Below, one piece after another: positions 11,321 to 21,148 of a DNA stretch of 64,000 nt. Origin of the DNA: Moniliella sp. 'wahieum' (lineage: Eukaryota; Basidiomycota; Moniliellomycetes; Moniliellales; Moniliellaceae); NCBI GenBank assembly GCA_003971905.1, contig RSEE01000082.1:244334-308333 (forward strand), read 5' to 3'. The notes under the pieces were generated by a model. The model was not told the origin of the DNA, ran no database searches, and saw nothing but the letters and a program-made list of their open reading frames with translations. Made by a program: the position numbers and the translations under genes. The first letter of the stretch is position 1; each line of letters opens with the position of its first letter.

Positions 11321-11480
11321 TGTTGACATCCGTCCTAGGACCGCGCGGACCCTGAGTCACGTGAGTCAGCTTTCATTCCTTCCGAGCTCGCACCAGTCTT
11401 CTGGACGAGTCAGTCGCAGAAGCTTCTTAGTCCAATACGACGTTCAGTGCTCACATTCTGTGGTAGTAGCGAGGCCGACA
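11321..11480 (+). repeat. 5' LTR of the copia element (160 bp)
   Basis: Begins TGTTGACATC and ends CGAGGCCGACA. Near its left end, 11353-11368 holds two TGAGTCA motifs overlapping a central CACGTG, a near-perfect palindrome that looks like a bZIP/E-box type control site. The internal region starts GAGTTACATCC; I could not match it to a primer tRNA. Confidence 0.95.
11353..11368. promoter_or_regulatory. Paired TGAGTCA sites with central CACGTG in the LTR
   Basis: The 16-bp core TGAGTCACGTGAGTCA contains the AP-1/Gcn4 consensus TGAGTCA twice and an E-box CACGTG in the overlap. The same core sits in the 3' LTR at 16252-16267. Position inside a short LTR suits an enhancer for the element's own promoter. 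Motif identity is seen; factor binding is inferred. Confidence 0.5.
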
Positions 11481-11532
11481 GAGTTACATCCTTATCTGCT
11501 CATCCCTGAGCTGGCCAAAACTACACCCAACC

Positions 11533-12780
11533 ATGGGCGCCAACGCTAACACCGATCTCTCGGTCAGCGACACCACAATGGTGAACAAGCGCGATTACTG
11601 GACACCAACCGGTCGCGATCCGCCACCGATTGGCACCGACAACGAGGAACTCATGATGCTTTGCGCCGAAGCGCACCTGTGGTTCAAGAAGACGAACGAC
11701 ATCGATGTCGTTAAAGAGAAGATCAACAGAGCTATACACGACAGAGCCGAGTGGCTTGGATGGAAGGACGAACCTACGTCTATCACGACAAACTGGGTTC
11801 GACGGGCTACGAATTTTGTGGTGCAAAACATCCACCAAATGGAAACTCAACCCAACGCAACTTTGGGGGCACCTACAGGCGCAGCCTCGCGACCCGAGTA
11901 CGACCTTTACAGATCACTACGCGAGTCTCCCACCAAGAATATCAAGTGGCCTGATCTGAACAAAGACCCGTCCGCCTACAGCGCTTGGGAAGACGAATTT
12001 CTCTTCGCGATAACAGATGCCCACCCCCACGCAAGCGACGTCGTCCAGAATGGTCGCAGCTCCCGCTACTTCACCGAGGACCTCGACAGACGCTTGCACA
12101 ACCTTCTTAGGGAAGCCATGCCGTCAACCCTCTTCCGGACGATCCGCACCCACCACGAAATATCATGCACCCAGGACACGCTGAACATGCTGCGTCAGCG
12201 GTATGGATATACGCCTACCGCAAACAGAGGGCCTCTACTCATTCGCTACTTTTCGGCCGACCAAGGAAACCGATCGGGTCGAGACTACCTCGACTACATG
12301 GAAGAGATCAGTGCAAGCCTGACGCGAGCGGGCATCCCACTTACGGAAGAGCAGGAACGCACTGGGATCCTACTCGGCTTACGCGACATGAGCATTCGCC
12401 AGCGTGAAGAGCGCTCGAGTCTAGACAAGTTACGGCAGGCCGTGATGGACATACCAGCCGCCACGTATCCCGGTGGAGAAAGGAAGAGAAACGGAGGCAA
12501 GCCGGTCAACGGAGGAACGCCTTGGACTCGACCCGACAGCGGGGGACGACCCACCAGCGGGGGAAAAAACTCCAGCGGGGGCAAAGCCGGCGACGACAAC
12601 CTCGCGGACACAAAGACCAAGGGGCAAGACCGCACCAACCAACCCTGGCGCAGCGCGACGTCTAATAAACCTGTTGTCCCTCCGCGCAACCCAGGCCGAG
12701 CCAACGCTCACGTCGCTCAGAGAGCGAGCTCTCCCGAGTCTGAAGTGATTGACGTTGATGCGGGCACAGCTGACTACTAG
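11533..12780 (+). CDS. Copia Gag (415 aa), ends at an in-frame TAG
   Basis: Gag would form the virus-like particle that packages element RNA. The start MGANANTDLSVSDTTMVNKR lies 52 bases past the 5' LTR. The centre has the helical pattern typical of copia Gag (SGRDYLDYMEEISASLTRAG, then LTEEQERTGILLGLRDM). There is no CCHC zinc knuckle. Instead the C-terminus is a basic Gly/Lys/Ser-rich region that could bind RNA. The frame closes at TAG 12778-12780, and the same frame reopens at once into the protease, so some ribosomes may read through. The reading frame is otherwise undamaged. Confidence 0.9.
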   Translation: MGANANTDLSVSDTTMVNKRDYWTPTGRDPPPIGTDNEELMMLCAEAHLWFKKTNDIDVVKEKINRAIHDRAEWLGWKDEPTSITTNWVRRATNFVVQNIHQMETQPNATLGAPTGAASRPEYDLYRSLRESPTKNIKWPDLNKDPSAYSAWEDEFLFAITDAHPHASDVVQNGRSSRYFTEDLDRRLHNLLREAMPSTLFRTIRTHHEISCTQDTLNMLRQRYGYTPTANRGPLLIRYFSADQGNRSGRDYLDYMEEISASLTRAGIPLTEEQERTGILLGLRDMSIRQREERSSLDKLRQAVMDIPAATYPGGERKRNGGKPVNGGTPWTRPDSGGRPTSGGKNSSGGKAGDDNLADTKTKGQDRTNQPWRSATSNKPVVPPRNPGRANAHVAQRASSPESEVIDVDAGTADY

Positions 12781-12795
12781 GAACTCGGGGGCGAA

Positions 12796-14256
12796 ATGCG
12801 AATCATCCGGGCATTATATGACAGTGGGGCATTCCCATCCATTTGGAAAGACAAATCCGTCTTCACATCCATGACCCCTTGCGACGACGAGATAGAGGTT
12901 GCTAACGGGACACATGTAAAGGCGGAAGGACGAGGCACGGCCACAATCCGTATCCGATGCTTAGGAGGACACCAAATGGAGATAAAACTCCCCAACAGCC
13001 TATACATGCCCCGTTTCAGCCGAAATCTCGTCAGTGTAGCACACCTGTCGAACACCGGAATCGCATCATACTTCGCCCCACACCAGAAGGGTATCTGGCT
13101 TGGTAACCCAGGATCCACCCTACGAAAAGTAACCGGCAGTGACTATCAATTCACGATCTTACACAACCCGCGAACGCCACCCACACCCCTGCGGGCCATG
13201 GCGACCAAACCGATCAAACCGGCCGACCCACCCTCAACCCCAAACTCCCTCGCAGCATCCCTGGCCCTGGACCACGTCTCTAAAGCCCACAAACGCTGGA
13301 ACCACGCAGCCATCGACCTCCTCCCCTGGCTTACACGATCGGAAACCGCAGGCCTCCGCGTCACAGCCAAGCATATCTCCCTCTGTCGTTCAGAGTGGGA
13401 TTGCCCAACATGCGCGGTGGCACTAGCGACAGCATCGCCCCATCCGAGCCGGGACCGCCTCCGATCCAAAAGACCTTTCGAGGTCCTCCACGTCGACGTA
13501 GTAGACCTCCCCCGGGTAACCGGCATGGGGCACGGATACGCCCTCGTCGCCGTTGATGACTTCACGCGGTACGTCTTCACCACAGCGATCCCGACAAAGG
13601 GCGCTGCAACGAAGGAACTGCGGAACCTCATATTGCGGGAGCAACGCTACGGCCCGGACAGACTGCTGCGGACTTTGCGCACGGACAACGCCCCCGAATT
13701 GACAAGCGCACTGCAACCTTTTCTGGACGAGCAAGGCATCACGTCAGAACGGACAATCCCGGGGCAGAGTGCTAGCAACGGTGTGGCTGAGCGTGCCATC
13801 CGAACCATAACGACTCGTGCAAGGCAGTTGCTCTTGGGTACAGGTCTTCCGACGTCGGACTGGTGGGAACACAGCCTCCACGCTGCGTGCTTCACCCAAA
13901 ACCAAATGCCACTCAAAACATCCGGGGAAGACAACAAATCGCGATTTGAGCGATACAAAGGCCACGCATACTCGTTACCGATGCAACCCTTTGGCCGCGT
14001 TGCATACCTCCATCTGCCCGAGTCACGCCGCGAGCACAAGCTCAGCGCGCGGGCAGAGGAAGGTATGCTGGTAGGATACCACCATCAGCGCGGATCAAAG
14101 GGATGGCTCTTCGCCACATACCAACCATCCCTGGGTACCTTCACCTACCGCTGGTCGAAACCGTACAAATGGGGCAACGCCATCTACCCCCATCTCCACC
14201 CCGACCACTTCCCACCCGACATCTCCAAATCTCAAATCCTCAAAAATCGACAGTGA
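12796..14256 (+). CDS. Copia protease-integrase frame (486 aa)
   Basis: This frame is in register with gag and separated from it only by the TAG. The aspartic protease active site is LYDSGAF, about 12 codons after the first ATG and also reachable from the TAG. Next come a zinc-binding integrase N-terminus (HKRWNHAAI .. CPTCAVAL) and the catalytic core, with D in HVDVVDL, D in LRTDNAPEL and E in NGVAERAIR (the D,D-35-E pattern). A C-terminal chromatin/DNA-binding-like tail (EGMLVGYHHQRGSKGWLF) follows. It closes at TGA 14254-14256 in a Pro-rich linker. Downstream coding continues in the +1 frame. Confidence 0.93.
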   Translation: MRIIRALYDSGAFPSIWKDKSVFTSMTPCDDEIEVANGTHVKAEGRGTATIRIRCLGGHQMEIKLPNSLYMPRFSRNLVSVAHLSNTGIASYFAPHQKGIWLGNPGSTLRKVTGSDYQFTILHNPRTPPTPLRAMATKPIKPADPPSTPNSLAASLALDHVSKAHKRWNHAAIDLLPWLTRSETAGLRVTAKHISLCRSEWDCPTCAVALATASPHPSRDRLRSKRPFEVLHVDVVDLPRVTGMGHGYALVAVDDFTRYVFTTAIPTKGAATKELRNLILREQRYGPDRLLRTLRTDNAPELTSALQPFLDEQGITSERTIPGQSASNGVAERAIRTITTRARQLLLGTGLPTSDWWEHSLHAACFTQNQMPLKTSGEDNKSRFERYKGHAYSLPMQPFGRVAYLHLPESRREHKLSARAEEGMLVGYHHQRGSKGWLFATYQPSLGTFTYRWSKPYKWGNAIYPHLHPDHFPPDISKSQILKNRQ

Positions 14257-14296
14257 AAAAGACGCTAACCCTACTCCGCCAGCCGCGGCAGCACCC

Positions 14297-16225
14297 ATGC
14301 CCCGAACCGCCGCCACACCCCAGACACCCGCTCCCACCACCACCCCCCCTCCGCGCCGCTACCCCCTCCGCCAGCGCACCACCCGCACCTCCCTCGACCT
14401 GCACACACTCCCAATCGCTGACGACCCCACCGACACGACCTACCATGCTCGTGCTGCAGCCGCCACGCCCCACTGCGCCGCACCAGAGATCGGCATCGCC
14501 CGCCCCCTACCTGACACATCCGCCCCCCCGTTTGCCGACACAGTTCAACCTCCCGAATACGCCGCCATGACTGCTCTCAGCGCACCCATCCACCCGGACA
14601 CGGTTCAGCTCACCAAGGATGGCGTACCCCTCGCTCCCAAGACGCTCAAGGGTCTCGAGACTCACCCCTCCTTTGCCATGGTCAAGCAGGCTATGGCCGA
14701 CGAGGTGGCCACACTCGCGCGATACGGCACCTACGAGGCTACGTACCCACCACCGGGTGCACAAATCCTCATAGGACTATGGCGCATCACCACAAAGACG
14801 GACGCCGAGGGCCGGTTCCTGCGCCACCGCGCGCGCTTTGTCGCGGGCGGACACCAACAATCGGCCGAGACTTGGGGCCAGACGTTCGCACCATCGGTGC
14901 GCACACCTGCCATCCTGACCCTCGTCGTGCTGGCCGAGAAGTATAAGTTTGGCCTCTTCTCGGCGGACGTCAATGCAGCGTACCTGAACGCCCCCCTCGA
15001 AGAAGCAGTCTACATCCGCCCACCCCCCTACTTCCCCGAAGCGGGTGGTCGCGTGTGGCGTCTCAAGAAGAGTCTATACGGGCTACATCAGAGCGGAGCA
15101 AACTGGGCACGATACATCCGGAACCTGCTGCGTGACAAGCTCGGCTTCACGCAAAGCTTGACCGAGCCCTGCTTGTTCGTGCGCGCTGCACCACCGGGTG
15201 AGCAGATCCTCCTGGCGGTCCACACCGACGATCTGCTCCTCGCATGCAAGTCACACCAAAAGTACGAGGAGTTTATGGCCGAGATAAACACACACATTGA
15301 TGTTCGTGGTAACGGTCCCCTTCACTACCACCTGGGATGCCAATACGATCGGATCGGTGGGGAGCTGTACCTGAGCCAACCAAAGTTCATCGAGGAAGTG
15401 GTGGCAAAGCACCACATCAAAGCCCCGTGGATCCGGACTCTCCCACATCCCGTACGGATGATACCGCCCCGTGCCGACCCTGAACCCCCATCCCTCCCAG
15501 CCTTGCGCAAGGCATATCAGGGGAAGATCGGATCGGGACTGTGGGCTGCACGAATGGGCCGGCCTGACTCCCTCTTCGCTATCACGGCCCTCAGCAGAGC
15601 CGCTGCCGACCCATCGCAGCAGCATCATCAAGCAGTCGATGACTTCCTTCGCTACCTGTACCATACTCGAGGAAAGGGCCTGAGGTTGACCCCAACATCA
15701 GATGCACCGGCCATTGCGCTGTATACAGATTCCGACTTGGCGGGAGATCCCATCCAGGCACGCTCCACATCTGGATGCCTACTGATGGTGTACGGTGTGC
15801 CGGTGTCGTGGCGATCCATTCTTCAGCCGAAGAGCGTTACCAGTACCGCCGCCGCCGAATATACGGCAGGATATGATGGACTGGTTGACGCCAACTATGT
15901 CAAGAACATCATGATCGAGCTTGGGGCCATCGGCGAGGGTACACCCATTCATTGGTATTGCGACAATAAGTCTGTCGTCGATCTCGCCCACAAATTTGGC
16001 AGCACCGGCAAGCTCCGAGAGCTGAAGATCCGGTACCACAATGTACGGCAACACGTGGACTCGGGCGAGGCCATACTTGTACACATCCCCGGCGAAAGGA
16101 ACCCAGCGGACGTCCTCACCAAGCCTCTCGGCCGTCCCGCCCTGACAAGCCATCTTGCTCAACTCCGCGTCGAGGAGATGGATCCAGTCCACATGACTGG
16201 GCCCTCCGGTCAGCGGGGGTGTTGA
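14297..16225 (+). CDS. Copia reverse transcriptase-RNase H frame (642 aa)
   Basis: After a Pro/Thr-rich linker come the reverse transcriptase motifs: RHRARFVAGGH, then FSADVNAAYLNAPL (first catalytic Asp), KKSLYGLHQSGANW, and HTDDLL, a variant of the usual YVDDLL that keeps both Asp residues. RNase H follows with YTDSDLAGD, STAAAEYTAGYDG and WYCDNKSVVDLA, then the typical copia end NPADVLTKPLGR. The frame is open upstream of the first ATG back past 14222, so it overlaps the end of the integrase frame in the +1 register. The stop TGA (16223-16225) lies inside the 3' LTR. A purine-rich run (CAGCGGGGG) just before the LTR is a likely polypurine tract. Confidence 0.95.
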   Translation: MPRTAATPQTPAPTTTPPPRRYPLRQRTTRTSLDLHTLPIADDPTDTTYHARAAAATPHCAAPEIGIARPLPDTSAPPFADTVQPPEYAAMTALSAPIHPDTVQLTKDGVPLAPKTLKGLETHPSFAMVKQAMADEVATLARYGTYEATYPPPGAQILIGLWRITTKTDAEGRFLRHRARFVAGGHQQSAETWGQTFAPSVRTPAILTLVVLAEKYKFGLFSADVNAAYLNAPLEEAVYIRPPPYFPEAGGRVWRLKKSLYGLHQSGANWARYIRNLLRDKLGFTQSLTEPCLFVRAAPPGEQILLAVHTDDLLLACKSHQKYEEFMAEINTHIDVRGNGPLHYHLGCQYDRIGGELYLSQPKFIEEVVAKHHIKAPWIRTLPHPVRMIPPRADPEPPSLPALRKAYQGKIGSGLWAARMGRPDSLFAITALSRAAADPSQQHHQAVDDFLRYLYHTRGKGLRLTPTSDAPAIALYTDSDLAGDPIQARSTSGCLLMVYGVPVSWRSILQPKSVTSTAAAEYTAGYDGLVDANYVKNIMIELGAIGEGTPIHWYCDNKSVVDLAHKFGSTGKLRELKIRYHNVRQHVDSGEAILVHIPGERNPADVLTKPLGRPALTSHLAQLRVEEMDPVHMTGPSGQRGC

Positions 16226-16378
16226 CATCCGTCCTAGGACCGCGCGGACCCTGAGTCACGTGAGTCAGCTTTCATTCCTTCCGAGCTCGCACCAGTCTTC
16301 TGGACGAGTCAGTCGCAGAAGCTTCTTAGTCAATACGACGTTCAGTGCTCACATTCTGTGGTAGTAGCGAGGCCGACA
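16220..16378 (+). repeat. 3' LTR of the copia element (159 bp)
   Basis: Matches the 5' LTR throughout except one missing C (TAGTCAATACG here, TAGTCCAATACG on the left). It includes the last bases of the polyprotein reading frame and is followed by the target duplication CTGGG. Confidence 0.95.
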
Positions 16379-17340
16379 CTGGGGTCATTGGTACATAAGT
16401 GCATAAGTGCTTTTGGTTACGAATAGCAAGGAACATATGAACGTTGAACAGGCCAACCTGCCAGCAAACGTCAAACATCAGTACTCGCATCAGCGTCGTG
16501 ACATGTCACACGCCACGCGCGTCACCTATCTCATTTCCAAGCGCAGGTGGGCAGTGCTGCGCAACCCTTCGAGTCCGACCCACGTCTGGCAGTTGAACAC
16601 TGACCGGTGATGCGTTGAATTGACGTTTAACGCTAACGTGGAACGTGGAACGCTTACCGGGTACCATTGCCATTGCCATTGCCAATTCCAATCGCATTCA
16701 CATGCGTTGTGAAAGAAAAGGCCAGGGCGCAGAATTCGTGGCGTGAAACATGTACCAGGGCGTAACCGGGTAAACTCGAAAATCGATCATCGATCATCGA
16801 TCATCGACAACCACGTCCGCCACCCCCTCTCCCCATTCTCCACCCCCGAGGCGCGGCCAATTACTTCGAGCTGCAAGGTGCAAGCTGCAAGCTGCAAGCT
16901 CCAATATTCTAACAACACTCAAATGTGCGGTGCACGATGCTGTTGGCGGGGGCGGGGGGTCGCAGGTGGAGTATCTGGCCAGGCAGCAATGAATGGAATG
17001 GCTGTCCTTTTGGGGTACTGTACTTTAGCCTCTCCACTTGTAATGGGCGACAATTTGTTAGATTAGCCTGGCAGTCCTTCCTACCGCGTCTGCTTGATGA
17101 CCATTATGTCTCCGATCGCCTCTCTTCTCGAGTACTTGACCGGTAACCGGTAACCGGTGACCCGCCTTGTCGCTCTTCGGCTCTAAGGTCGTTACCGCGT
17201 TACCGTCCAAAACGCTTTGTGTGTATCTCCGGATCCCGGTTCCTGTTTCCAAGCGTCGATCAACACACACTCTATGCTCGAGTCGGCCTCCAGTCGAGAG
17301 AGGCGCAGAAAAGGGCCCAGAGGGTGTCGGGCTTAAATTG

Positions 17341-17362
17341 TCAGATCTCAGATCTCAGATCT
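17341..17362. repeat. Heptamer array TCAGATC x3
   Basis: Three tandem TCAGATC units (TCA plus the palindrome GATC), followed by decayed relatives up to about 17400. Confidence 0.85.
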
Positions 17363-17532
17363 TACAGGGAGATTCTCATATCTCAGACTTCTGCTGAGAT
17401 ATATAGCGCCTACAAGGCTGGCGCTGATGACCTATCGGGCTGCATTCCATACATACTGTCAGCGCGTCTAGGATCTCAGCGCTTCAGCGCACCGCCTCAG
17501 CCAACTTATATTACCGTCCCGCCACATGGTCG

Positions 17533-17595
17533 GTTCAACGTTCAACGTTCAACGTCATCAACGTTATTGATTATCGATTATCATGCATCACGTAT
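17533..17595. repeat. Heptamer array TCAACGT then TTATCGA, TCATGCA
   Basis: Three TCAACGT units, then TCATCAACGT, two TTATCGA-like units and TCATGCATCACG. Several palindromic tetramers (ACGT, TCGA, TGCA) therefore appear side by side in the same 7-bp register. Confidence 0.75.
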
Positions 17596-19684
17596 TAGCG
17601 TTTCACGTTGAACGACGTTGGAATCTGGGACCAGAAAGCTCTGACTGAACTGAGCGTTTGCTGAGCAGCCCGAGCAGGGCTGGGCGCTCTGGCTCAGCAC
17701 ATCCAATATCCACCATGCGCAAGGAAGAGCGCGAAATGCACCGCGCACCGCCAAGCTGGGACAGGAGCATGAAGCACATCATGTGAGATGTGACATGTGA
17801 CATGTGACAGGGGGCTTGTTGACATTGACATGCGACATGCGACTGACAGGATGGGACTCGCATGGCGGGTGACGGTCATCTGTGACATATGACGTGTGGC
17901 ATACGATACCTGGTGCAGAATGCGGTATAGTCGGGAGAAAAGGAGGAATGGGCTGGTAGGAAACAAAAGCGCCCTGCAAACTGCAAGAATCATGGGTCGA
18001 TCATCGATCATTCAAACAAAAATGCATCTTCTCGTGTGCGGCCGTTGGGACAGCGCCACCTCAGGCATCTTAGATCTTAATCTTACCCTCAGGATGAGGC
18101 TGAGCTGAGCGGCTGAGGAGCGCTGAGCTGGACCGAGATTGATACGCCTCTGAGATCTGAGATCTCTGAGATCTGATGGCGTGTCACTGTGACATGTGAC
18201 AGCGCGGGGGGACGGTGAGACGTGGAAGGATGCGGATGGCACATCTTCCCGTCACGCGCCAGCGCGTCAGTATTCAATGCTTGTCACATGTCAACGTCAG
18301 CAACGTGCAACGTGCATGTCACCGTCAACGCGTCACCAGCCACACTAACGCACAGACGCATAATGCCATCCACCGATCAGCCAGGATCATGCAGTACGTC
18401 AGTTCCTCGGTTCAGCGTTCAGCGACGCTCAGTGCATTCAGCACATTTAGTCCTCAGTTACTAGTTACTAGGTACTAGTCACTCGGTATGGAGCGGGTCA
18501 GCGTAGGACGTTCAACGTTCAAGCTCCAAGGTTCCTCCGCGTCTACGTTTTTGCGTTCGACGTATACGTTCAGCGCATGCAATTGAGCATGTTGATCGCG
18601 ATGATGCATGCTGGATGTTATCGATCATCAAGCTTCGAATGGATCCAGTTGAGTTACCGATTATCGATTATCGCAGTCGCTAATCGAGGCTTTTTGTTCA
18701 CCGTGTTCGATTCATACGTACGGCAACACCATACGGTCCATCCGTGCTCGCCGTTCGCAGTAATACTCTTCGTACTCAGCTTGAAGGCTGAGTGTCACAT
18801 GTCACAACGTCATGCGTCACGCGTCAAAGCGCTATGCCACATGCACATATTCACATGACCCGTCACACGTTGACACACAATGTCAACATGTCAATCGCGT
18901 CACCGGTTCAAGCGTTCGACGTTCACCAAAAATGTCACCCACAAATGGGTTCGCTGGGGCGCTGGGGCTGCTGGGGCGCTGCAGCCTGGGGCTGTGGTGG
19001 TGGGGGTACGTATTCCCGACACCAATCATCCATCATCGATCATCGATCATCGACCACCCCATGCAGCGTGCTATCAATATATCAATTCAGGACAGCAGCT
19101 GAATCACCCGGCATCATGCGTCATGCATGCTGCACAGGCAATGCGAATAGCATGAAACCAAACACAACCGAGACAGCAGTGCACCGGGCAGTGTCGAGAC
19201 AAGCTGCATGCCCCCCCCCCCCCGGCCGGTTGTGAGACACGGGCTGTGCAGCTGCCAGCCCCGATTGCCAGCTGCTCGGCTGAAACTCTGGCAACAAATT
19301 TGCACGGCACCCATATATATCTACCCACCCCATTCTTGCCCCACATCCTCCATCTTCCCTGTTGCGCCCCGCCCCACCCCCGTCCCTCCACCCACCATCT
19401 CTGTCCACTCGTCTTTCTTCAGCCGACCGCTCTGCCGCTGCGCTGCACGCCCCCCCATCTCGCTCTACCTTGGACCTATGACACCTGTGGTATCTCTTGC
19501 AGTGCGTTTCAGCCCCGGTCGCGCAAGCCCCCCTTCTTTCTCCGGCTAACGTTTCTCTGCCTTTACTGCCGCTGCCATATTCTTTCTTTTTTCACGCCAG
19601 GCCACGCCCGCTCCCCACAAGTCCGTTTATTGTCGACGCCGCCGGTCCCCGTCACGCTCCCTCACCCCCCACCCTTTTGCCCGG

Positions 19685-21148
19685 ATGACCATGCCTGCTC
19701 CCAAAGACACTGCCAGCCGCTTTGCCCCGCCTTGGCAGTCACTCGGCACCCCTTCTACTGTTCCGCATCGTCCCCGCCTGCCCCACGGGCCGATCAAATT
19801 GGCAGGGTCCGACTCCCCCCCACGCCTCTCTCATCGGCACGTGGACCCAACCTTGCCAACCAAGGGGAATTCATTGGCCAGAGCGAGCGTTCCCCCCCGC
19901 GCTTGCCTGGGATCTCCTACATTGACCAATTCTTGCCTTCCAACTACTTTAGCCAGCGCCCCTCTGAGGCCGACATGGTCCGGGCCGAATCCGAGTCGAC
20001 TGCGCCGGACGAGAACGGGCGGTCGCTCGCTCCTTTGCCGCTGCCTTCTCGCTCTTCCTCCGAGGCGAGATGGGAAGGGCAAGGGTTAGGTCGCTGGGGG
20101 CAAGGGGGGGAAGCCATTCTTGCCCAACTTACCCTCTCGCACCAGCTCCAGTTCGAATGGATCGACTACCAACCCTCCACCATCAACGTACCTTACTTGC
20201 TCTTCTCCCGAAACCACCACCACACAATCACAAGCCACTACGCCGCAGCCACCCCGGCCTCCTCTCGCCCCTCACTCACTCATCTTGCACCCCCTCTAGA
20301 CTGGGGCGCGGTGAGATTCCTCCCTACGCTCCAGGTCGTACGCTACCCCCTCTCTCTTCTTCTTCTTCTTCTTCGGCTTCTGCCTCTGCCTCTGGTGCGC
20401 GGTATTACCCTACGCCATCGTACGACCGATTCAGAGGCGCCTCTCATGAAGCAGGCTACACACGTCGATTGTCCGAGACGAGCTATGGGGCGCGCTCGAT
20501 GCGAGGGGTGTACTACCCCGTGTCACCCTATGGCGGCGAAGCTGGCTCTGGCTACGCATCCAAGGAAGGCGGTGCCTACCCCGATGCGGCCCATGGTCCC
20601 ACCCCTCACCCTGCTTCTTCTGTAAGACAAGCATCCTCTTCGCCGCCCTCGTCGGCTCGGTATTCCCTCGGCGTCGACTTGGGCGTCAGCACACGACACC
20701 ACCCCTACTTTCGTCCCGCTAGCCCGGCCCGACCACGACGACGCAGCGAGCATCTGTTGTCGACGTGCATGGACGATGCTGGCTTGCCGGCTCCGGGGGC
20801 GGCAGGGACCGAGGTCCCACCTACCCCCACCCCTGGTTCCTGGCCTCCCGTCGGCCCCACCTCCATCTCGGTCTCGGCCTCGGTCTCCCCCGTGGGTACG
20901 GGTGCGGGCGTAGGAGCTCCGCGGCACGCGCCCTCCAAGCGGCGCGGCAAGTTGCCCAAGAAGTGACGGACTTTTTGCGCACTTGGCTGCTGGACCATGT
21001 GGATCACCCTTACCCCACCGAGGAAGAGAAACGCCAGTTGTGCGAGGCGACGCACCTGTCGATGAACCAGATCTCCAATTGGTTTATCAATGCGCGCCGG
21101 CGCATCCTCACCCCCATTGAGCCGAGCGCGTCGGGCGAACAGGCTTGA
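19685..21148 (+). CDS. TALE-class homeobox transcription factor
   Basis: The C-terminal homeodomain is diagnostic: [20 protein letters not shown], then [17 protein letters not shown]. The Pro-Tyr-Pro three-residue loop extension marks the TALE class (Meis/Pbx/KN-like). The protein is expected to bind DNA in the nucleus; fungal TALE factors often act in development or mating, but its role here is unknown. The N-terminal part is Ser/Pro/Tyr-rich and disordered ([14 protein letters not shown] and similar). The start [12 protein letters not shown] is the likeliest. A frame break lies in the C7 run near 19890, an intron probably covers about 20085-20330, and a 1-nt loss at about 20964 separates KRRGKLPKK from VTDFLRTW. 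The basic KRRGK just before the homeodomain may be a nuclear signal. Confidence 0.85.

Larger units (their letters stand above)
11316..16383 (+). mobile_element. Complete Ty1/copia LTR retrotransposon with 5-bp target duplication
   Basis: A full-length element runs from 11321 to 16378, flanked by the direct duplication CTGGG (11316-11320 and 16379-16383). LTRs start TGTTGACATC and end GGCCGACA. Domain order is Gag, aspartic protease, integrase, reverse transcriptase, RNase H, which is the copia (Pseudoviridae-type) order. LTRs differ by one missing base, so the insertion is recent. Coding is split into three frames: an in-frame TAG follows gag, and a +1 frame change lies between integrase and reverse transcriptase. 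Confidence 0.97.
16384..19684. other. Repeat-rich spacer, no gene recognised
   Basis: About 3.3 kb lacks any recognisable coding domain. Heptamer-type arrays are dense: TCATCGA at 16783-16808 and 19032-19053, TGCAAGC near 16868-16895, TTACCGG/GGTAACC at 17137-17160, TCAGATC at 17341-17362, TCAACGT at 17533-17557, TCACATG at 17785-17810, and mixed blocks near 18145-18175 and 18280-18360. A poly-C tract lies near 19209-19222. The last 300 bases are pyrimidine-rich and probably belong to the promoter and 5' UTR of the homeobox gene. Confidence 0.5.
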
